A stretch of 64,000 bases of DNA, taken from assembly GCF_035621135.1 (NCBI RefSeq), contig NZ_CP141728.1:744001-808000 (forward strand), written 5' to 3'. The stretch comes from Sinanaerobacter sp. ZZT-01. Lineage in GTDB: Bacteria; Bacillota; Clostridia; Peptostreptococcales; Anaerovoracaceae. Position numbers and translations under genes: made by a program. Positions 17,795-25,600 of the stretch are shown here, piece after piece; position 1 is the first letter of the stretch; every line of letters starts with the position of its first letter. The notes beneath the pieces are model-generated. The model was not told where the DNA came from. It worked only from the letters and a program-made list of their open reading frames with translations, and made no database searches.

Positions 17795-18517
17795 CTATCT
17801 CTTTATTAATGTAATATGAATTTTGCCATTATACTCTGCATCCAATAACCTTGCTGCTTGCGTTTCTGTGACTATGAATGTTATGGTTTGGGGTATTGCA
17901 TCGACGGCATCAGCTTTGGATGCTTTGACATCATCCACACTAACTGCATCGGCGTTCTCTATATCATAAATTTGCATTCCTTTTAATAATGGATCAAAGG
18001 ATATATGAAATCCGGTTTCCGTTTCTCTTACGGTACCAACATTTACGATATCGCCCTTCTGCAAATGAGAGGCAAGCCCCGCAGCATTGGATTGTAATGT
18101 AATGGTAGTAAGCTGTTTTCCCTGTTTCACAATATTTTCGATAATGGGATCCGATACAAAGTCACCAATTTTTGCATCGGTAATATAATCACCGGCAAGT
18201 AAATCTACCTTTGCAACTTTTCCTTCTAGTTTTGCCACATTGCTTATAACCCCTGCCGTCAATCCGTACGCTCCAACTTTTTTCTCAATCACTTTATTTG
18301 CTTTAATGATCTCTCCTTTTTTTATTGTGTCGGTTACTGTAACAACCATTGCAGTATCCGCTTGCTGCTCATAAAGCTTTGGCAAAACGACAAAGGAAAG
18401 TATTGCTGCCAGTACAATACACAGCAAGCTTAATAGCTTTTTATTTTTTAGATATTTCCCTGGATTTCTCCGAAGCTTTACTTTCTCTTGCAGTTTTTCT
18501 TTTTTCTTAAATAGCAT
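17795..18517 (-). CDS. RcpC/CpaB-like SAF-domain pilus protein
   Basis: A cytoplasmic basic N-terminus, one membrane segment (LLSLLCIVLAAILSFVVLP) and a SAF domain (about 55-120; KGEIIKANKVIEKKVGAYG...LAGDYI) followed by an RcpC-like C-terminus. In Tad systems RcpC/CpaB is an outer-side assembly factor; in a Gram-positive cell it should face the wall. It heads the rcpC-tadZ-tadA-tadB-tadC-flp run. Confidence 0.82.
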   Translation of the reverse strand: MLFKKKEKLQEKVKLRRNPGKYLKNKKLLSLLCIVLAAILSFVVLPKLYEQQADTAMVVTVTDTIKKGEIIKANKVIEKKVGAYGLTAGVISNVAKLEGKVAKVDLLAGDYITDAKIGDFVSDPIIENIVKQGKQLTTITLQSNAAGLASHLQKGDIVNVGTVRETETGFHISFDPLLKGMQIYDIENADAVSVDDVKASKADAVDAIPQTITFIVTETQAARLLDAEYNGKIHITLIKR

Positions 18518-18542
18518 AGTTCCTCCTATTTTTTTAATAAAA

Positions 18543-18564
18543 AAGGAAAGGTTTATCCTTTCCT
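18543..18564 (-). terminator. Terminator after the Ig/SLH surface-protein gene
   Basis: AGGAAAGG-ATAAA-CCTTTCCT followed by a T run on the minus strand; the stem begins at the stop codon. It separates the surface-protein gene from the pilus-assembly operon. Confidence 0.7.
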
Positions 18565-21049
18565 ATTTCACACGAATTAACATTGCTTCGATGCTCTTAT
18601 TGATAATGGTAGCGACCTCTGCTCTGGTTGCTGTATCAGACAATTGCAAGCTCCCTCCAATTCTTTCTATTAGGATGCCATTGTTCTGCATCCAGGTTAC
18701 CGGATCAGTCTCTTTTTCCACTTCCACGCCGGAATGCTCTGCAAATTGATATAGCATCCTGGCCAGCTGTTCCTTGGTAACTGCTGCTTCCGGTCTCACA
18801 AGGTCTTCTTCTCTGGCAATATACTCTTTTACCCAAGCTAAATCTGGATCATACCATTGTCCCTTATTCGTTGGTAGCTGATCCGCTTTATATCCATCCA
18901 ATCGATGCAAAATAGCGGCCATCATTGCGATAGTCATGGTGTCATCCGGTGCAAATCGTTTATCGCCTATTCCCGCAAAGATTTCTCGGGATGCTGCTTT
19001 GTCAATTTCCTGCTTTGCCCAATGTGTATTTGTATCAACAAAGTCCTTGCTATTGTCGATAAACTCAAACTCTGCATCTCCTGTTATCTTGACATACAGC
19101 TTACCCTCCATAATTGCCTGAAAAGATGGGATGGTATTATTAATGACATTTCGAGCTACTTTGTTGTCAAGCATCGGAATTACCATATACATGGCATCAT
19201 GAGATTGGTTTACTTTAACCCTAATGTTACCATTCTCTCCTTCTGATAAAACAACATCTGATTTGTCTAAACAATCCTCCCCTTTCACTATGACCTCTCC
19301 GATTGGTTTCTCCGTATTGGGTTTACTACTGCTTGGCTTTCTTACCACAGTAATTTCAAATTCGCACTGTTTTCCTTCATAGGTAATTTTAATGGTCTGC
19401 TTTCCTAAAACGGAGGAATCAAACGGTAAAATCATATCCTTTGTTACCTTAACCGTCTCTTTGCTGTCATCAGCCCTTGTTACTTCAATTGTTGCATCGT
19501 TCAGATCCAGCGAAGCGTTTTGTACAACAATGGCTCCCGGTGAAGTAATCAAGGTGATTTCAGTAACCGGAGCTTTCCCAACTTCTATTTCAAATGTATC
19601 GCTGCAACCTTTGCTGCTTACAGTAATCGTCTGTTTTCCTGTCTGTTTCGCCTCATAGCCGGTTGCTGTCACTTGATCCAATGTTAGCAATTCATCTTTT
19701 CCATTATCATAATACATTCGAATGGCACTCCCACTTAGATCTAAAGGCTCACTCCATTCATATTTCACTTTATCCGGAACTTTTTCAACGATAAGCTTAA
19801 CCGGTGATTTTTTGATTACTGTAATCGGTTGCTGGCAGGTTACGGTTACATCATTTTCATAATATGCTATTGTTACAAAGGTTTGTCCTAATTGCAACGC
19901 AGCACCATCGGTAGAAGATAACTCTTTTGCTATACCGAAAGTTCCATTATCGTAAGTAACCTTGACCGAAATGCCGTCAAAGTCAAATGGTAGGTCTTCA
20001 ATATATTGTAATTTTGATGGTGGTGTCATGATTTCAAGCTTAATAGGTGATTTTGCTTTTACTTTAGCCTTATATGTCGTTGTAAATTCCTTATATCCAA
20101 CCTTTATCTCTATCTCTCCTACCTCAGAACCATGAGTGATCACACTGGCTTCTGTTAATGAAATTTCTTTTGTACTGCCATCATTAAACTCCAAAGCAAG
20201 TTCCCCTCCGGTTAAGTCGATATTTACTAACCCTTCAAGGTACTCTACTGTGTCCGGCAGCTTACTCACATGAATTCCTGTTAATTTTGCTACTGTAATC
20301 GGAACATCGGCATAAGCCGTACCACCATTTTCAGAAAATGTGACGCGAATACTGGTTACCGAAGGATCCAAATTTATTTTCTTAGAAAGCGTATAGCCTG
20401 TTACTTCCTCTTGATGACCATCTGCATAGATGGCTTGTACAACCATTCCTTCCGGCTCAAAGTCCTCATATTCTTTGTAATGTGCCTTATTTGGCTGCTT
20501 TACAATAACGATACTGGTTAACTCTGGGTATTCCTTCACCGTTTTATATACTGTGCCCGCATAGTTCTGCTGATATATTCTTGTGTCTGATGCTGGGATA
20601 TATCCTTGTCCCTCATACATACCACACTTAAATACTTTCCCCTGGTTAAGACAACTGTCTTTTTTACAGTTGACGCAGTAACCAGCCCCGTGCCCATGAC
20701 CGTAGGTGGTAGTATACCCACACTTCCAACACACATAATTATATGTCTCGCAACTGCTAGTATGCACATGCCCTGGACTCCCTGGGTTATAACTGCCACT
20801 CTTGACAAAACTGGCTCCATTTTTGTCAAGTGATCCTTTATATCCATCCGCATCTGTATATTCCATCTTTTGATCAAAACTATTGTTAGAGCTTGTTTTT
20901 GAGTCAGTAACCGCCTTACTTAAAACTTTGTCAACGCTATACCCATACGCTGTACTACGATCAAAATCTAAAACAGTCATCGCCTGTGCTCCTACTGCTA
21001 CTAGCACTGCTAATAAGACGACTCTTATCCCATATTTTTTGTTTTTCAA
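18563..21049 (-). CDS. Large Ig-like/SLH wall-anchored surface protein
   Basis: An 828-residue exported protein: signal peptide (IRVVLLAVLVAVGAQA), a Cys/His-rich zone (about 85-145; VCWKCGY, YCVNCKKDSC) and then about five bacterial Ig-like repeats of ~75-80 residues with the theme I...P.K..Y.....D..G..V...Y.DG. C-terminal S-layer homology modules follow (DTNTHWAKQEIDKA...IFAGIGDKRFAPDDTMT). The TTG with GGAGG six bases upstream is the likely start. It is placed directly upstream of the pilus operon and may be an adhesin or wall port for the pilus; that role is inferred. Confidence 0.82.
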   Translation of the reverse strand: MKNKKYGIRVVLLAVLVAVGAQAMTVLDFDRSTAYGYSVDKVLSKAVTDSKTSSNNSFDQKMEYTDADGYKGSLDKNGASFVKSGSYNPGSPGHVHTSSCETYNYVCWKCGYTTTYGHGHGAGYCVNCKKDSCLNQGKVFKCGMYEGQGYIPASDTRIYQQNYAGTVYKTVKEYPELTSIVIVKQPNKAHYKEYEDFEPEGMVVQAIYADGHQEEVTGYTLSKKINLDPSVTSIRVTFSENGGTAYADVPITVAKLTGIHVSKLPDTVEYLEGLVNIDLTGGELALEFNDGSTKEISLTEASVITHGSEVGEIEIKVGYKEFTTTYKAKVKAKSPIKLEIMTPPSKLQYIEDLPFDFDGISVKVTYDNGTFGIAKELSSTDGAALQLGQTFVTIAYYENDVTVTCQQPITVIKKSPVKLIVEKVPDKVKYEWSEPLDLSGSAIRMYYDNGKDELLTLDQVTATGYEAKQTGKQTITVSSKGCSDTFEIEVGKAPVTEITLITSPGAIVVQNASLDLNDATIEVTRADDSKETVKVTKDMILPFDSSVLGKQTIKITYEGKQCEFEITVVRKPSSSKPNTEKPIGEVIVKGEDCLDKSDVVLSEGENGNIRVKVNQSHDAMYMVIPMLDNKVARNVINNTIPSFQAIMEGKLYVKITGDAEFEFIDNSKDFVDTNTHWAKQEIDKAASREIFAGIGDKRFAPDDTMTIAMMAAILHRLDGYKADQLPTNKGQWYDPDLAWVKEYIAREEDLVRPEAAVTKEQLARMLYQFAEHSGVEVEKETDPVTWMQNNGILIERIGGSLQLSDTATRAEVATIINKSIEAMLIRVK

Positions 21050-21063
21050 TGTATTTCCTCCCC

Positions 21064-22287
21064 TCAATTAAATAAAAAAGAAAAAGCTGCTTTTCTATCC
21101 TTTCCTTTTAGCCTTTCTCGGTTTTGCTCGATTCCCAACCACATGAGCAATATTTCTAGTGCGGTATCGGTTGAGCTACAAAAATTCAAATTGTATTGTT
21201 TGGCAATCCGATCCGTTAATCCTCGAATTGAGAATATAAAGGTTTCCAAATTATCAAATGCCGGATTATTTATGAAATAATTTAACTTTCCGGCATTCCA
21301 TTCATCGGAAAATCCAACTGCAATTTTATAATTGCAGCGGAAAAACTCTTCAATCTCATATTCCTTTTCAGTTAATCGGTCTGTTTTCAATTGACCCGTC
21401 GGTAAAATATCAAACAAATTACCAAAGTCTAAAAGAATAAACTTATAATCATTCTTATACGCTTCCAAAAGCTTCAGCCTTTTTTCTCCCGGTGCAGGAA
21501 TTATATAAGCGGCATTTTTTTTCTTATCAAGGTAATGCAGATCAATTTTATCATCCATAGAAATGACCGCCGTATCATAGCCTAAGCTTTGCAAGTTCTC
21601 TGCTAAAGAGATTGCCGTTGTTGTTGCACCAGCTCCACGAGCTAAATTAAAAATACCAAGCGTAATCTTTCCCATTAGCTTGGCATCAGTTGGTACCATT
21701 ATTTTTTTCTCAACAATCTTTTCTACAATTTTCTCTACTTCCACAGGGACCTCTTTGATAACCTCCTTTTCCACTTCAATTGGTACCTCTTTTATTACCT
21801 CAATCGGAACCTCTTTTTCTTTGTCAAATTTGGTTTGACGAACCAAGTAACACATGTTATCTTGCAATGACTTTTCACCAAAAATCCAATCAACCAAGTT
21901 TTCTGACCGAAATTCTTTTGCAAAATAAAAATTTTGCAATCCCAGTTTGGTGAGTTCGTTTACAAATGGTAACAATTCCTCGCTTGCATCTTCTGATAAT
22001 ATGCAAATGATTTTAGAACCGCGAAAACAAATATTACTGATAATTGTGAGTAATTCTTCCCTCGCTTTTTCTCTGTTGGCTCTGGCTAACAATACCCTTT
22101 CAAAAATTAAAATAAAATTGGGTACTTCATTTAGTTGCACCCAGTCCTGAAAAGATTTTATATTATCACATACACCACTGACAGAAAGAAATACTTGCTC
22201 ACTTCTATAACTCTGTATTTTCTCGATTTCCTGTTTGATTCCTCGCAAATCAGATGGAACGACCAATTGTACCGTATATTTTTTCAT
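21064..22287 (-). CDS. Second CpaE/TadZ-like protein with altered P-loop
   Basis: 407 residues. The N-terminal ~150 look like a receiver-like or CpaE N-domain without an obvious phospho-acceptor. A repetitive linker of KEVPIEV/EVEK units (about 157-196) follows, then a MinD/ParA-fold domain. Its nucleotide loop reads RGAGATTT (217-224), lacking the Lys of a normal deviant Walker A, so ATP hydrolysis is doubtful. It lies between parB and the surface protein, near the start of the pilus region. A localisation partner for the short TadZ is plausible. Confidence 0.65.
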   Translation of the reverse strand: MKKYTVQLVVPSDLRGIKQEIEKIQSYRSEQVFLSVSGVCDNIKSFQDWVQLNEVPNFILIFERVLLARANREKAREELLTIISNICFRGSKIICILSEDASEELLPFVNELTKLGLQNFYFAKEFRSENLVDWIFGEKSLQDNMCYLVRQTKFDKEKEVPIEVIKEVPIEVEKEVIKEVPVEVEKIVEKIVEKKIMVPTDAKLMGKITLGIFNLARGAGATTTAISLAENLQSLGYDTAVISMDDKIDLHYLDKKKNAAYIIPAPGEKRLKLLEAYKNDYKFILLDFGNLFDILPTGQLKTDRLTEKEYEIEEFFRCNYKIAVGFSDEWNAGKLNYFINNPAFDNLETFIFSIRGLTDRIAKQYNLNFCSSTDTALEILLMWLGIEQNRERLKGKDRKAAFSFLFN

Positions 22288-22319
22288 GTATTCTCACATC
22301 CTCTCTTTCATGCTGATTT

Positions 22320-22344
22320 ACTTTAGGCATATTCTACCTAAAGT
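22320..22344. repeat. parS-like palindrome 1
   Basis: ACTTTAGGCA-TATTC-TACCTAAAGT, between parB and the TadZ-like gene, one mismatch from a perfect inverted repeat. The same 25-bp motif occurs inside parB and upstream of the zinc-ribbon/parAB group. Confidence 0.75.
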
Positions 22345-22360
22345 TCTCATTGCTAAATTA

Positions 22361-23395
22361 CTAATGATTGGTAACATAATTTTGGATTGCTACTAAGATA
22401 ATTTCTTGTAAGGTTTTCTCATCCATAAGTTCAATCTTTCTAATTTGTTCTTCCGGTAATTTCTTGATGTTTTTTTCCACATTGCGAAGTGCTTTTTTAT
22501 ATGTAGGTTTTGGAGGATGTTCTTTCGTTTCCTGCGCTGGCGGATTCAAAATAGCTTCTATGATTGCTTTACTTATCAAGTTTTCTTTTTCATCTTTTAG
22601 TGACACTGCCAAATCAGATGTTATTTTTATTCTTTCATTATTCATTAATATCTCGCAGATCCATTGCTGTTGCTGCATCGATAAATGCGATAAATCTGCT
22701 CCTGCATAAATCGGTATCTGTTTATCATCCACTAAATCCAACAGTTCTTGATTTAATTCATTTAAGCGTAAATAGCAAGCAACCTTCTTGACTGAAATAC
22801 CATTTAATGCTGCAACCAAGCCTCTTGCACTCCATTCTTTTACTTTAGGCAGAATATGCCTAAAGCTCTTGTCAATGGAATCTGGTGAAAAATCACGTTG
22901 CTTACCTTGCTGTTTTAGTGCCTCGACTTGCAATTTGTACGCATCAGCCATCTCAGATGGCAATATTTCTTCACGGTGTTCTAAGTTCGTGTCAGTAGCG
23001 ATTAACTTTGCATTCGCATCATTGACATTAACAATGACTGCTGGTACTTCCGTCAGCCCAGCTAAACGTGCTGCCATACACCGTCGATGCCCAGCTAATA
23101 GTTCATAACGCTTGATTCCATCCCTAAGATACTGACGTAAAATAACTGGTTCTAGTACCCCTTGTGCTCTAATCTTATCCGCTAATTTCTCAATGCCTTT
23201 ATTTACAGTTTTTTCGAAAGAATGGTGAAAAGAAAATAGCGGATCAATTAAATCTAATGCTACAATCGTAAATTCTAATCCCTTTGAATCAACATTGTCT
23301 GATATTCCGAGCAACAAATCAGTTACACTCTTCGTAGTTGTTTTCTTTTCTGGTGAGGAAAAAGTTAACCTATTCTTAAAATCATCCTTAGCCAT
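22361..23395 (-). CDS. parB: ParB-family partition protein
   Basis: 344 residues with the ParB/Srx N-domain (about 40-130) containing the CTP-binding motif LLAGHRRCMAARLAGL, the following DTNLEHREEI segment and a central helix-turn-helix (SARGLVAALNGISVKKVACYLR). It should load on the parS palindromes and work with the adjacent ParA to keep the element or its circular form inherited. Its start overlaps the end of parA by eight bases. Confidence 0.9.
   Translation of the reverse strand: MAKDDFKNRLTFSSPEKKTTTKSVTDLLLGISDNVDSKGLEFTIVALDLIDPLFSFHHSFEKTVNKGIEKLADKIRAQGVLEPVILRQYLRDGIKRYELLAGHRRCMAARLAGLTEVPAVIVNVNDANAKLIATDTNLEHREEILPSEMADAYKLQVEALKQQGKQRDFSPDSIDKSFRHILPKVKEWSARGLVAALNGISVKKVACYLRLNELNQELLDLVDDKQIPIYAGADLSHLSMQQQQWICEILMNNERIKITSDLAVSLKDEKENLISKAIIEAILNPPAQETKEHPPKPTYKKALRNVEKNIKKLPEEQIRKIELMDEKTLQEIILVAIQNYVTNH
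22842..22866. repeat. parS-like palindrome 2 (inside parB)
   Basis: ACTTTAGGCA-GAATA-TGCCTAAAGC lies within the parB coding sequence, about 500 bases from site 1. Confidence 0.72.
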
Positions 23396-24179
23396 TTAAA
23401 ATTTCCTCCACCAAGCTTTGATATTCTTTTGCTTGTTTACCGGATTTTTTGTACGAATAAATGCTCAGGCCGCGCATACTGGCCTCCGCCACATCTACGC
23501 CATGACTGATTCTCGTCTGTAATGTTTCCACGCCTTTTTCTTCTTTCAGGCACTCCAATCCTTCTTCAATAAGGCGTGTATGATTGATATGACGATAATT
23601 TGTAAGTAATATTCCTCGATTTCGCAACTTGGGGTTGATGTTTGTTTTTATGGTATTTACAGCATCCGTAGCATCATCCAAGCCACCAAAATCCAAGAAA
23701 TTCGCTCGCATCGGCATAATTACTTCATCGGCAATTGCTAACGCACTGGTATTATAAATGCGTGTACTTGGCGCACAATCAATGATGATGTAATCATATT
23801 TATTTTTTAATTCCTCTAATACACGTCCCAGAGCTTGGCCAACCTCTATACCTGAAAAAACTTTTTTCACCGTATCTTCTATGGTGTCCAAAAAAGCATT
23901 TGCAGGCAAAATGTCAAACGGATCACTTTCTACCCTATGTAGGTAGTCCTCGGTTTTCGGGGAAAGATTTCTTAGCACGTTGAGGAGCGGATCAGCAAGT
24001 GTGCTCTGTAAAGTATTGGGTGTTAATCCCGCATGCTTGGTACTCCCCGCTGTTGGATCCACATCTACCAGTAACACTTTTTTACTTTTTCTTGCTAATC
24101 CTGCTGCCAAATTAAAAGCGGTAGTCGTTTTACCGCCACCGCCTTTTTCAAACCAAATTGCAATGATTTTTGATTTCAT
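23388..24179 (-). CDS. parA: ParA/Soj-family partition ATPase
   Basis: 263 residues with the deviant Walker A GGGGKTTT (preceded by WFEK), switch YDYIIIDCAPS and MRANFLDFGG. The length is that of chromosomal/plasmid Soj-type ParA. It is the first gene of parAB, starting beside the stop of the zinc-ribbon gene. A partition system on an integrated element implies an autonomous or circular stage. Confidence 0.92.
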   Translation of the reverse strand: MKSKIIAIWFEKGGGGKTTTAFNLAAGLARKSKKVLLVDVDPTAGSTKHAGLTPNTLQSTLADPLLNVLRNLSPKTEDYLHRVESDPFDILPANAFLDTIEDTVKKVFSGIEVGQALGRVLEELKNKYDYIIIDCAPSTRIYNTSALAIADEVIMPMRANFLDFGGLDDATDAVNTIKTNINPKLRNRGILLTNYRHINHTRLIEEGLECLKEEKGVETLQTRISHGVDVAEASMRGLSIYSYKKSGKQAKEYQSLVEEILNG

Positions 24180-24485
24180 TTAAATTTCCTCCTTACTTCG
24201 CTTCTTTATTTCTTCCAACTTCCGTTCTGCTTCTTCGCATGTCGTACAAAGTATGTCTTCATCTGCCGTAGCTCCTCCAATTTCCGACGAAGTTTGGAGT
24301 CTATGATTCCATTTTTCAGCTTGCATTGCTTTATTCTCCGCGTCGTTATTGTCTAGACTGCAATTATATCCGTCAGTTCGACAGTGACAATTGGTGCAAA
24401 CTACTGTGTAAAAGTTTTTTGGGTTTGCGAATTGCCGATATTCCGCTTCTGCGCCGCAGAAGGGGCAAGGTTTTAATTTATTCAT
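24180..24485 (-). CDS. Lar-like zinc-ribbon protein
   Basis: 101 residues. The N-terminus LKPCPFCGAEAEYR with CTNCHCRT and a later EKWNHR segment is the Lar/restriction-alleviation-like signature seen in phages and conjugative elements. A second C-x-x-C pair (LCTTCEEAE) lies near the C-terminus. Start at MNKLKPCP with AAAGGAG upstream; its ATG overlaps the preceding stop (ATGA). It may lower host restriction, but many members are untested. Confidence 0.75.
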   Translation of the reverse strand: MNKLKPCPFCGAEAEYRQFANPKNFYTVVCTNCHCRTDGYNCSLDNNDAENKAMQAEKWNHRLQTSSEIGGATADEDILCTTCEEAERKLEEIKKRSKEEI

Positions 24486-24679
24486 GCTAGGTCTCCTTTC
24501 TCTCGCATAAGCCTCTCCAAAGCTTTCCAGCTCTTTGGCTTCTCGCATTTATGTACCGGCATCATCATGCCCCTGTCCAATATCGTCTGATAACCTAATC
24601 CACATTTTGCGCTTGTGAAGTCGGTTACATCATCGGGATGGCGGTTCCCCTCTATCGCTTTACAACCTTTGCATATCAT
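24482..24679 (-). CDS. Small Cys-containing protein, unknown
   Basis: 65 residues with CKGC at the start and two further Cys (SAKCGLGY, HKCEKP), a possible small zinc site. GGAGG lies upstream of the ATG, and the stop overlaps the start of the Lar-like gene, so the two are coupled. It has no recognised family. Confidence 0.65.
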   Translation of the reverse strand: MICKGCKAIEGNRHPDDVTDFTSAKCGLGYQTILDRGMMMPVHKCEKPKSWKALERLMREKGDLA

Positions 24680-24720
24680 TTTGATTCCTCCAGTCAGCCC
24701 ATTTAAAAAATTAAACTTTT

Positions 24721-24745
24721 ACTTTAGGCAGATTCTGCCTAAAGT
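24721..24745. repeat. parS-like palindrome 3
   Basis: ACTTTAGGCA-GATTC-TGCCTAAAGT, a perfect palindrome apart from the 5-base centre, between the small Cys gene and the nuclease gene. It is the best match of the three sites. Confidence 0.8.
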
Positions 24746-24753
24746 TGATTAAT

Positions 24754-25260
24754 CTATTTCTGCTCTCTACTTTCTGCCGCTTTTTTAAAGACATCCACAT
24801 ATTTTACATTCGGTGGATAAGTCGCTATTTTAGCGTATCCGTCCAATATCAGTTTTTCATTAAGAAAAGTACCGTCTTCTAAGTAAACATATGCCAGAAT
24901 TCTCCCATACTTATCTCTTTCCTGCACATCAAGTTCTAGCTGCACCGTCTGATTTTCCAGCAATCCACTTGCATACTCTGATGCAAGCGCCCCTGCTTCC
25001 GTATTCTTACTTTTATCAGGATGTACACTTTCCGGCGTGTCCACGCCAATCAACCGTACCTTCTCTTCCTGCTCATTCAGCAAGGCCACAAAGGTATCCC
25101 CATCTACGACTCGAATAACATCGCATGAAATCCGGTTGCCTAAGTATTCATGTTCCAGCCTTGTATACTCCCCACCGAAATCAATCTTACCGGTCATTAG
25201 AATAAGTAGGATACAAAGCATGAGCATAATTTGCTTTTTCTTTTGCCTTTTTATTTTCAT
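24754..25260 (-). CDS. Thermonuclease-family (SNase) secreted or membrane-bound nuclease
   Basis: 168 residues: a hydrophobic N-terminal segment (IMLMLCILLILMTG) and an SNase domain with VVDGDTF, VRLIGVDTPES (Arg and Glu of the active site) and ERDKYGRILAYV (second Arg). SNase homologues are common on clostridial conjugative elements; their role there is not settled. The ATG at 25260 with CGGAGGG upstream is preferred over a TTG five codons earlier. Confidence 0.88.
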   Translation of the reverse strand: MKIKRQKKKQIMLMLCILLILMTGKIDFGGEYTRLEHEYLGNRISCDVIRVVDGDTFVALLNEQEEKVRLIGVDTPESVHPDKSKNTEAGALASEYASGLLENQTVQLELDVQERDKYGRILAYVYLEDGTFLNEKLILDGYAKIATYPPNVKYVDVFKKAAESREQK

Positions 25261-25357
25261 GTTCCCTCCGTTCAATGTAACAAGTAACTCCTATCAGTGT
25301 AATAAAACACACTGGCAGAAAAACAAACATAAAAAAAATTCCCCAATAATTCAGCAT
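25187..25357 (-). CDS. Small membrane protein overlapping the nuclease start
   Basis: A 56-residue reading frame: MLNYWGIFFMFVFLPVCFIT is one membrane helix, then a basic tail rich in Lys and Glu. AAAGGAG lies six bases before the ATG. Its 3' half overlaps the first codons of the nuclease gene in another frame, so translation could be coupled. The family is unknown. Confidence 0.5.
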   Translation of the reverse strand: MLNYWGIFFMFVFLPVCFITLIGVTCYIERREHENKKAKEKANYAHALYPTYSNDR

Positions 25358-25394
25358 TGCCGTCTCCTTTCCATCAAAAAATTTGTTTTATTTT

Positions 25395-25423
25395 TTGACA
25401 AATAAAAACGACTCTGCTATGAT
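25395..25423 (+). promoter_or_regulatory. Consensus sigma-70 promoter for a small RNA
   Basis: TTGACA, a 17-base spacer and TATGAT, one of the best promoter matches in the window. No reading frame follows it before the terminator. Confidence 0.75.
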
Positions 25424-25429
25424 ACATAA

Positions 25430-25507
25430 CAAGAGCCGCTGTTATTTGCGGTTGATGAGTAAAAAGGTTTACCGCAACCCGTCAAAGTTATCGGTAAACC
25501 TTTTTTA
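25430..25507 (+). ncRNA. Orphan small RNA at the element end
   Basis: Predicted RNA of ~78 bases from the consensus promoter to a strong terminator. The terminator stem AAAAAGGTTTACCG (25461-25474) pairs with CGGTAAACCTTTTTT (25492-25506). An alternative stem TTGCGGT/ACCGCAA uses the same central segment. It shares the AAGGNTTACCGC motif with the two type I antitoxin RNAs in this window but has no toxin reading frame opposite it. It may be an antitoxin whose toxin was lost. Confidence 0.6.
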
Positions 25508-25574
25508 TTAAATCGTAAAATCCATTGAAATTGTTGCAAATGGTTTATTTTATCGCCGAAATTTTATTTATTAT

Positions 25575-25600
25575 TCTATGTGTTGTTCTTATGCAATCGC
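25575..25600. other. Element-chromosome junction (attR candidate)
   Basis: The cotJC homology begins abruptly at about 25594 (codons for IAAEQKAR), while the sequence to its left has no cotJC similarity and is AT-rich non-coding. This is where the element joins the chromosome. The exact core cannot be set without the left end, which lies outside the window. Confidence 0.6.

Noticed and set aside
21540-21840. Repeated EVPIEV/EVEK codons as a DNA satellite
   Set aside because: The units are only partly identical at DNA level and stay in frame; treated as a protein linker.
22361-24179. ParA/ParB taken as the chromosomal Soj-Spo0J system
   Set aside because: The parS-like sites differ from the Firmicutes chromosomal parS, and the genes lie within the element away from gid/rnpA-type neighbours.
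1-25590. Prophage origin of the first region
   Set aside because: No capsid, portal, terminase or tail genes; relaxase, coupling protein, PcfB-like protein and oriT indicate a conjugative element.
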